Position numbers and translations under genes: made by a program
The notes under the pieces: model-generated
Seen by the model: the letters and a program-made list of their open reading frames with translations, nothing else
Told to the model about the DNA's origin: nothing
Databases searched by the model: none
NCBI GenBank assembly: GCA_037043015.1
Contig: CM073321.1
Location: 38,336,420 to 38,400,419, forward strand
DNA: 64,000 bases
Origin: Bryum argenteum
Lineage: Eukaryota; Streptophyta; Bryopsida; Bryales; Bryaceae
Direction: 5' to 3'
In this document: positions 57,395-64,000 of the stretch, piece after piece
Layout of the letters: the number at the start of each line of letters is the position of its first letter
Position numbering within the stretch: position 1 is the first letter of the stretch

Positions 57395-58479
57395 CTCTTA
57401 AATATCCCCCAAAAAGTGACCTCTACAGGGTCATATCGTTTTTGCAATCTGTTCGTAAAGAACTTCTCCAATGAAGCATCTACAACTTCACGTGATTCTT
57501 TTGATGTAGATGCAATCGATTTCAGATCTTCTTTTGTCCTCGAAACCAAGCTCCACCTATCTTGAAGTCGATGAACCCATCCCAACCATGGTAGTATGCG
57601 TAGGTGGATTGTTGCCTCTGTAGAATCTACCGTTTTGAAGGTTTTCCGTAATGCCTCCAATTCAGCGACTGCCTCATCTCTCTCTTTAATTGTAGCCTCC
57701 AACTTCATTGAGCATGCTTTTGTTTCCTCCTCCAATTTCGCAACTGTAACATCTCTCTCCTTCTTCACTGCCACGAACTTCATCGCCCATGCTCGTTGTC
57801 GCTCAACCTGTGCATCATCTCTCTGCTTTTGTGATTTTTCCAACTTCATTTTCCACGGAATTTCATCATCGTCATCATCGTCTATTTTGATAATGGTCTT
57901 TCCCTTATCTTCTTTACCATCCTCTCCACCAACCTCTTTAAGAGGAGATAAATCCCTGATATAGGCTTGTCCATTATCTTCTTCAGCATCTTCTTTACCA
58001 CCCGCATCAATTTGTGAAATAAAAAGACTATCAGAAGTCCCGATAATGGTCTTCCCCTTATCTTTATTACCATCCTTTTCACCATCCTCTTTACCATCTT
58101 CTTTACCACCCGCATCACATTCTGGAACAACATGACTACATGAAGCACCCTGAGTGTCATTCTGTGATGGAACAAACTTGTCATTATCTTCTAAGTCTTC
58201 TAATGCATCCCTTTGGCGCATTGCTTCTTGGTATTTTGCCACATACTCGCTAGCAGGACCTTGGCCAAACAACCGCAATTTCCTGTAAAACTCGTCAAGG
58301 AGACGTTGTGTAATTTGGTTTTGTTTCTGCAGTTTCACAAGGATTAGCTCAGTTTTCACTCGGTCCTTCAGTAGAGGATTATACCGATCTACGATTGCCT
58401 CATAATTTATGGCAGCCTGGAGAACGTTGGGCATGATATCTGCAAAAGTGTGACCCATCTCCACAAATCGAGGAGCCAT
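57391..58479 (-). CDS. Acidic coiled-coil protein, middle ORF of the cluster
   Basis: The unbroken 362-codon frame starts MAPRFVEMGHTFADIMPNVL. The middle has imperfect acidic repeats (DAGGKEDGKEDGEKDGNKDK, KEDAEEDNGQAY, GGEDGKEDKGKT). A coiled coil follows (about 200-270; KLEKSQKQRDDAQVERQRAW, RDVTVAKLEEETKACSMKLE). It begins 13 bp after the stop of the preceding ORF and overlaps the next start. No family is recognised; possibly a structural or gag-like protein. Confidence 0.6.
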   Translation of the reverse strand: MAPRFVEMGHTFADIMPNVLQAAINYEAIVDRYNPLLKDRVKTELILVKLQKQNQITQRLLDEFYRKLRLFGQGPASEYVAKYQEAMRQRDALEDLEDNDKFVPSQNDTQGASCSHVVPECDAGGKEDGKEDGEKDGNKDKGKTIIGTSDSLFISQIDAGGKEDAEEDNGQAYIRDLSPLKEVGGEDGKEDKGKTIIKIDDDDDDEIPWKMKLEKSQKQRDDAQVERQRAWAMKFVAVKKERDVTVAKLEEETKACSMKLEATIKERDEAVAELEALRKTFKTVDSTEATIHLRILPWLGWVHRLQDRWSLVSRTKEDLKSIASTSKESREVVDASLEKFFTNRLQKRYDPVEVTFWGIFKR

Positions 58480-58491
58480 AGCTGCAAGTAT

Positions 58492-59337
58492 TTATGACCC
58501 CGCCTTCAAGTTGATCCCTACAGCAGCTATCTGTTTAGCCGAAGTAACTCCCCAATCATTCTCTGGCAAACCTTGCTCTTTATCTACCTCATTGCACCAA
58601 TCTGCCAATCCTTGTGCGGTTTTCAGCCACTCATCCAATTTGTTATTGCTTAGTACCCTTCGCAGATACTCCTCGAAATTTCCCACCATACCTGAATCGG
58701 GATCCATGTCATCCATGGCATCCGTTGGTGATCTCGTTTCCCGTGGTTCACTTGGCCCTGCCTCCTCTGATGTTGGTACCAAGGTTACATGAGGTTCTTC
58801 AACTACGTTTGCACCTTCGAGCCTATCAGTCATAGTTGGTTCTACGATTGGGGCATCCGTGGCAACCATATTCCTTCCATCGTCCTCCTGTGTCGTGGTT
58901 GTTGGAGGAGAATCCTTCACCGCCGTCTCATGAGTTTTCCTCCTCAAGTGCTGCAATAAGGCCTTTGTAGAGTTTGATTCTGGATCAAACATATCTGGGA
59001 TATCCTTCTGATATCTCCCGATTCGAAGAGGATATGCACTACTCGCCATGAATGTGCTCCAGTTCACCTTGCGCTTCAATATGAGCTCAGCATACACCAT
59101 GCTCAAAAGCGTATAGGAAAAATAACCGTTGCTCTTGGGACGAGTTCCAAACAATGCCACCCAAACTTCTTCAGCACAATGAAAGAAGTGATCATCCTTG
59201 CATGTTTGTGAGTTGCAAGTAAATTTATTGGTATTAACTTTGTGACATTCTCGAGGCCAAAGTTTCCCAATGTGATACATCTTCACATATTTCTTGCACG
59301 TCGCCAATCTCCAGTATTCCTCCGTTTCATTGGCCAA
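58492..59337 (-). CDS. Cys-containing protein of unknown function, second ORF of the cluster
   Basis: The frame runs from about 59337 (no ATG at the start, LANETEEYWRLATCKKYVK) to TAA at 58492. The N-terminal 110 residues look globular with several Cys (CNSQTCKDDHFFHCAEEVW, then LKRKVNWSTFMASSAYPLRI); the rest is a polar linker (PPTTTTQEDDGRN). A frame change connects it to KRARHELHYEILDNEAIKAK just upstream. It may be the second part of a gene starting at 59543. Not recognised. Confidence 0.5.
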   Translation of the reverse strand: MANETEEYWRLATCKKYVKMYHIGKLWPRECHKVNTNKFTCNSQTCKDDHFFHCAEEVWVALFGTRPKSNGYFSYTLLSMVYAELILKRKVNWSTFMASSAYPLRIGRYQKDIPDMFDPESNSTKALLQHLRRKTHETAVKDSPPTTTTQEDDGRNMVATDAPIVEPTMTDRLEGANVVEEPHVTLVPTSEEAGPSEPRETRSPTDAMDDMDPDSGMVGNFEEYLRRVLSNNKLDEWLKTAQGLADWCNEVDKEQGLPENDWGVTSAKQIAAVGINLKAGS

Positions 59338-59402
59338 CCGCTCTTAGCTTTGATGGCCTCATTATCCAAGATCTCGTAGTGCAACTCATGTCTCGCTCTT
59401 TT

Positions 59403-59543
59403 TTATTTCACTCTCTTTGATGGTGTCTCCTGTAAAACCAACTCAGTCCCCACCAATCCTGCGTTTGTGTTTTCTGTCGCAAGTGACCTCAAGGTCTGTT
59501 CAGAATCAGCCTCCATATTTGTGTTATCGGTATCTGTCGCCAT
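59403..59543 (-). CDS. Short first ORF of the RING cluster
   Basis: ATG at 59543 gives 46 residues (MATDTDNTNMEADSEQTLRS, ending PSKRVK) and TAA. After the stop the same frame continues KRARHELHYEILDN, so it is probably the broken N-terminus of the next ORF. Upstream DNA has a CT-poor promoter-like region before the GC-rich repeat. Confidence 0.45.
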   Translation of the reverse strand: MATDTDNTNMEADSEQTLRSLATENTNAGLVGTELVLQETPSKRVK

Positions 59544-59769
59544 GAAGAATAGGGAGTATTTAAAATACCCAGAAGATAACCCAAGTATGCAAAAATTCGA
59601 TGCAGCAGCCGCAAGTATCACGCTGACTTCCCCCCGCCACCACAAATGGAGCACACGAGAAGCTAATGCCCGCGGTTGCAGCCCAGTTGAGGTGGATGAA
59701 TACGAGAAGAAGTGAGGGGAAATGAGGCTCCAAGGGCCTTTTATCCCCTTGTTTTCCCAACCCTAGAGA

Positions 59770-60030
59770 CCGGCCGCATGGATCGGTCGCTCGGCCAATC
59801 ACAGCCGCGACCGATGCTGGCCGGCCGGTCCGGCCGACGGATCCTGGCCGGTCGATCCGGTCAACCGATCGGGGCCAGCCGATCGTGGCCGGTCATTCGC
59901 GCCGACCGATCGCGGCCGACCGCTGATGGCCGACCGATCTGGCCGGCCGATCCTGGCCGGCTGATCCTGGCCGCTCGATGTCGGCCGACCGATGCCGGTC
60001 GACCAAGGCGGCCGACCGATCTGGGCGGCC
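59770..60030. repeat. GC-rich CGGCCGACCGATC repeat
   Basis: Dense irregular copies of GGCCGACCGATC, GGCCGGTC and CCGATCGCGGCC run to a GGGCGGCCGCTG junction followed by a T-tract. The GCGGCCGC here lacks the arms of family-B palindromes. Confidence 0.85.
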
Positions 60031-61440
60031 GCTGCGGGTTTTTTTTTTTAAATTTGTTTAAAAATTTTTTTAAAATTATTTTTTAATAAAATAAATTACA
60101 GAAATCTTACAAAATTGCATAGGATCCTTTTTTATTCCTCAAAGATTTCTGTTATTCGATTCTCAGTGATTATTACACAATGAAAAAATGAATCCTATGT
60201 TGATTTCTGAAATGCTATATATTCTTTTTTCACGGATACATCTTAACTTTAAACTTTAAGTTCATAACCATTTTGAGTGGACTCTTTAAAGTGTAAATCT
60301 TCACAAATTCATAGATGTTTCATACATAAGGCATTCATTTGGTTCGAATCAATATCTTTCTTGTCTATTTTCCTATTGTAAATTCTCACTTTTGACCTCT
60401 TCATCTAAGCTGCCCAAAATAGGAAACCTCCACTTTGGTGGCCATGGATCTTTAGGGGTTAAGAAGGAATATTTAAACAAAAATAAATTAATGTGTACAA
60501 CCAAAAACATGGTCTCTAGCTAATAATAAGAATTGGCCCCATGGCCTTTGCTTTCCTTATAGACAAGGGCATCAACTCCCAATGGCTTCACAAATGGGAA
60601 AATTGGCCCCACTATATTGATTGTTAAATGTCTACTCCAATTCAAGCCAATTGGGCACAACAACTCAATAAGTGAGTATATTGGCTTGGAGATTTGCTCG
60701 CCTTCACTCCCCTTGAAGAGAGTCCCTTATTATGGATTTATTTAAAGCCGAGAGTATCTTTGTCATAAAACATTCTCGTTTGGGACAAAGAGATATTCCC
60801 GACATTCTCTTGTCAGAACATTCCCTGTCCATATTTAGACGCCACGTAGACCATACATGCTAAATATAGTAATTTTGAAAATGCAAATATGCAACGCAGG
60901 GAAGTGATCGAAGTTGTGCAAACGGAGAGTGTTGGGGAGAGGCAAGAGGGGGAAGGGGGTACGCGAAACAACCGATCGACCGGTCGCTTAGGGGACCTGG
61001 TCGTTCGCCAGGCCGGTCGCCGGTCGCTTGGCCGGTCGTCCGACGCCTGGGCGGTCGGCAGACCGGTCGCCGGTTGCTTCGACCGATGACGGCCGACCGA
61101 TGGCGACCGACCGATGGCGGCTGACCGATATGGGCGGCCGCTCTGGGGTTTTTTTTTATATTTTATTTTTTTAAACATTTTTTTTAAAACAAATATATTA
61201 CTGAAATCTGACAAAATTGCATAGGATCCTTTTTTTATTCCTCAAAGATTTCTGTTACTCGATTTTCAGTAATTAGTACACAATGAAAAAAAGAATCCTA
61301 TGTTGATTTCTGAAATGCTATATATTCTTTTTTCACGGATACATCTAGACTTTAAATTTTAAGTTCGTAGCCATTTCGAGTGGACTCCATAAAAGTATAA
61401 AATTTCACGAATTCAAAGATGTTTCATACAAATACTACTT
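60027..61440. repeat. Pair of about 310-bp direct repeats, 1.1 kb apart
   Basis: 60027-60340 and 61127-61440 share GGGCGGCCGCT, a T-rich tract, ACAAAATTGCATAGGATCC, TTTTTCACGGATACATCT and further sequence at high identity. Between them are AT-rich DNA (60341-60960, no gene) and a second CCGACCGATGGCGACCG repeat (60960-61140). They may be a tandem duplication of an element end or an unusual pair of terminal repeats. Confidence 0.8.
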
Positions 61441-62855
61441 GAGTACTCGTACGTTATGATCTATGAGGTTGTATAAATTAGACTTTGAGCCACATGACCT
61501 ACAACAGTAACTCTATTACAATATTGGTTAAAAATAGGCTATGAGATTGAAGACTCTGGAATCTTAAATCGTATGTTGAATGTTGAATATTGTACCTATA
61601 TATTCTTTGCAATAAATGTGTGATTTATTCCATGTCAATAACATCTTCAATCAAAAATGATAAATACAAAATAGATTATTTTGCACATAATAACTATGCG
61701 ATGTAGAGAAGTGCAATTGTTATCCATGTAAAATATAATTGAGAACTACACCATACATACAAGAATCCATTATTTTACTTCCACACACAATTGTGTTTGC
61801 AAAGCTTTGCAACACAAAAACTAGGATTAAAATGAAATCTATCCCAAATCCTCAAGACCCTAAACCCTAAACCCTAAACCCTAGAGGCCTAGATAGTAAT
61901 TCATACATCTTAAACCAAGAACTTGAATCCTATCCACAAGTGATTTTATCCATTAGATACTGTAAATGAAGAAGTGATGGCTCTTCAAAATATTCTATTC
62001 CCAAATCAATCAACCATAGTATACGAATGATCAATTTTATTTAACATCTAATCTTAGTACTAATGTACTATACGTGTACAATATCAAATATGATTAAAAA
62101 TTTAGAAGTTGATGCCATTATTGCCATATGTTAAAAACTTATAGGGTGGGATATTTTCATAAATTTATTTGTCTCCAGGCTATTTATTTCTCTTATTTTA
62201 TGATCGCAAAATAGTAACAATAGAAATAAGTTTCTATTACCTTTGTAAGAGAAAAAGAAGTAATCATTCAAGTACATACAATAAGAATAATGCTACAATT
62301 AATTTTTTAAAAAGAATATGTGCAAATTAGTTACAATTATATGTACTAGATTATAAATATACTCCTAGGTTAGTTGAAGGGTGTCAGACAAAAAATAGCC
62401 AATAATAGAATTAATTGTTTAAGCACAATGTTGTTTTATAATAAGTACTACTAAATTAGATACACAACGATGGAGTAATTTCCAAATGCACATCAAATAA
62501 TATAGACCATAAAATGTGGAAAAGTTAAGGCCCAAATAGGAAGTCTAAGTATTGACAAACACAGTAAAACCCAAAGTTATGAAAACTAAATGCTCACACA
62601 TGCTCACCTACATTTCATATATACTTAGGGCCGATTTACACCTAGGGGCCGGGCCAAGTTTTCTTGGGGCCAATTGCTTGAAATTTCAGCCCGTTTTTGG
62701 GTTGGGGCCGGCCTCAAGTCCTCATTATAATATGATTAGAATGGGGGCCGATTTTCCCATATGTAATGGCCTTCGGGCCAAGAAGCCGGGCCAATTCAAT
62801 AAAGTCCAAAAAAATTCAGCACTTCTCTCTCTTTTTTCATTGGCATTTTTTCAAA
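61441..62855. other. AT-rich intergenic DNA with a short telomere-like tract
   Basis: CCCTAAA occurs three times in a row plus CCCTAG at 61858-61884, an interstitial plant telomere motif. The rest is AT-rich with no gene. From 62630 to 62790 GGGGCC/GGCCGG-rich patches (GGGGCCGGGCCAAG) may be the terminal or subterminal part of the Harbinger element that follows. Confidence 0.6.
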
Positions 62856-63962
62856 ATGGATGAACGAAGGCATAAGGTTTTAGTGGCTCTTGTGTTCTTC
62901 ATGGCCGTGCGACATGTTATGGCGGTTATTACAATATTGCAAAAACTTGCTTTGAACCAACATTATGGTGCGATGGCGATGGTTTTTGCTATGATGGTTG
63001 TGGAAGATAGTGCTTCTAGGAGGACACGGAGCATTTGGATGTATGACCGAAGCAATGTTTTTGCAGACAAATTATTATTTGGAAGCTATTCGGTTCGGTT
63101 ATTCAAGCAACATACAAGGTTACTTCCAGAAACTTTTGATTACTTGTGTGGCATTTTATCTCCTTCTTTGAGACGTGAAGATTCAAAATTCAGAGTAGCA
63201 ATTCCTCTTAGAAACCGGGTTGCTCTTTCATTGAATAGACTTAGTAGTGGGAATTCATTACGTGGTTGTGCTGAAATATATGGCATTCATGAAAGCACCG
63301 CATCTATCATTGTTAGAGACTTTTGTGCAGCAATGGAGAAGCATTTGAAACCATTAGTAATTGAGAAATTATCTAGAAATTCTTTGTCTAGAATTGCAGC
63401 CGAATTTGAGGATCTTAGGGGATTGCCTTATGTTATGGGAGCAGTTGATGGAAGCCACATACCTATCATTGCCCCCCCTATAGATCCTACTTCGTATTAT
63501 TGCAGAAAAGGTTTTTATTCGGCTCTACTTCAAGGCATAGTTGATAGCAAATGCAAGTTCTGGGATTACGATTTTTGGATGGGTCAAGGCCGCCATGATT
63601 GGACTTTGTTCCAAAATTCAGATATTGGGAAAAGAGTGATGAAGGGTGAGTTATTACCTTATAAATTAATTGGTGATGCGGCTTATCCAATGAGGCCGTG
63701 GTTTTATTCTCCTTTCAAAGGTGAAAAGGAAGGATTACCTAGAGCAAAGGCGCATTGGAACTTTATTCAATCATCAACAAGAATGGCGGCAGAGAGGGCG
63801 TTTGGAATATTAAAAGGGAGGTGGAGGATTTTATTGAAGAGGATTGACATGCCTCTTCGAAATGTACCGAATGTGATTACAAGTCGCATTTGTCTTCATA
63901 ATCATGTATCATACACCAAGACAAGTTCGATGATGAATGGGCCAAGGAAGGAGAGAGGATAA
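62856..63962 (+). CDS. PIF/Harbinger transposase (DDE, Tnp4 type)
   Basis: The ATG at 62856 (MDERRHKVLVALVFFMAVRH) starts an unbroken frame of 368 residues. The DDE signature is complete: GAVDGSHIPI (first Asp), LIGDAAYPMRPW (second Asp) and AERAFGILKGRWRILLK (Glu). An upstream helix-turn-helix-like region (LRGCAEIYGIHESTASIIVR) fits the family. The length is normal for plant Harbinger transposases. The SANT/Myb partner ORF is not in the window and may lie beyond the edge. It appears intact and potentially recently active. Confidence 0.93.
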   Translation: MDERRHKVLVALVFFMAVRHVMAVITILQKLALNQHYGAMAMVFAMMVVEDSASRRTRSIWMYDRSNVFADKLLFGSYSVRLFKQHTRLLPETFDYLCGILSPSLRREDSKFRVAIPLRNRVALSLNRLSSGNSLRGCAEIYGIHESTASIIVRDFCAAMEKHLKPLVIEKLSRNSLSRIAAEFEDLRGLPYVMGAVDGSHIPIIAPPIDPTSYYCRKGFYSALLQGIVDSKCKFWDYDFWMGQGRHDWTLFQNSDIGKRVMKGELLPYKLIGDAAYPMRPWFYSPFKGEKEGLPRAKAHWNFIQSSTRMAAERAFGILKGRWRILLKRIDMPLRNVPNVITSRICLHNHVSYTKTSSMMNGPRKERG

Positions 63963-64000
63963 TGCAAACGGAAAGTAGAAATCAGCTAGGAGATTTGGGG

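Noticed and set aside
59770..61140. GCGGCCGC cores as additional family-B palindromes
   Set aside because: The sites at 60020-60040 and 61130-61145 lack the TTTCTG/CAGAAA arms and lie in a general GC-rich repeat.
61858..61884. Chromosome end
   Set aside because: Only about four telomere units, with a transposase gene and unique DNA beyond; it is an interstitial tract.

Overview
The window looks like nuclear DNA of a land plant, probably a non-seed plant (moss, lycophyte or fern; this is inference). The evidence is GT-AG introns of about 90-300 bp, a CCCTAAA telomere-type tract, long AT-rich intergenic DNA, and a plant-style mix of transposons: Ty3/gypsy, hAT, PIF/Harbinger and a DUF7869-type transposase. 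There are no bacterial operons, rRNA or CRISPR arrays. Almost every gene is mobile-element derived and partly decayed. The only clear host gene is a protein kinase on the minus strand. Its glycine-loop exon is at about 20.0 kb and its VAVK exon at 1-148.

Element A (about 1.1-19.4 kb) lies between those two kinase exons, so it probably sits inside a kinase intron. It has a minus-strand DUF7869-type transposase (1154-3988), an AT-rich middle, and plus-strand genes. The first plus-strand gene is large (11318-16687): a ParB/DGQHR-like domain, a degenerate amino-methyltransferase-like domain and a disordered tail. It is followed by an FCP1/TIM50-like HAD phosphatase (17064-17891) and an Arg/Ser-rich protein (18376-19218). 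About 37 copies of a 21-bp palindrome (arms TTATCCCCGG and CCGGGGATAA around one G or C) lie upstream of the transposase, in the leader intron of the ParB gene, in its internal introns and in a few exons.

Element B (about 24.1-37.8 kb) is a diverged relative in the same gene order: CT-rich leader, long leader intron, ParB/DGQHR-MTase gene (26474-33173), HAD gene (34441-35394). Its palindrome is wholly different (arms TTTCTGAGCGG and CCGCTCAGAAA, about 30 copies). The two introns shared by the A and B genes are at the same place and phase, and each carries exactly two palindromes of its own family. I read this as an undescribed self-recognition system: a ParB-like DNA-binding/methyltransferase protein co-evolving with element-specific palindromic sites.

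A third MTase-like gene without palindromes follows at 40691-42300. From 43 to 53 kb there is a decayed minus-strand Ty3/gypsy element with low-complexity C-rich DNA. A hAT pseudogene (53799-55791), a tight cluster of four minus-strand ORFs ending in a RING-H2 protein (56201-59543), GC-rich CGGCCGACCGATC-type repeats, and an apparently intact Harbinger transposase (62856-63962) complete the window. In-frame stops in the decayed genes are overwhelmingly TAG, at conserved Trp or Gln positions.
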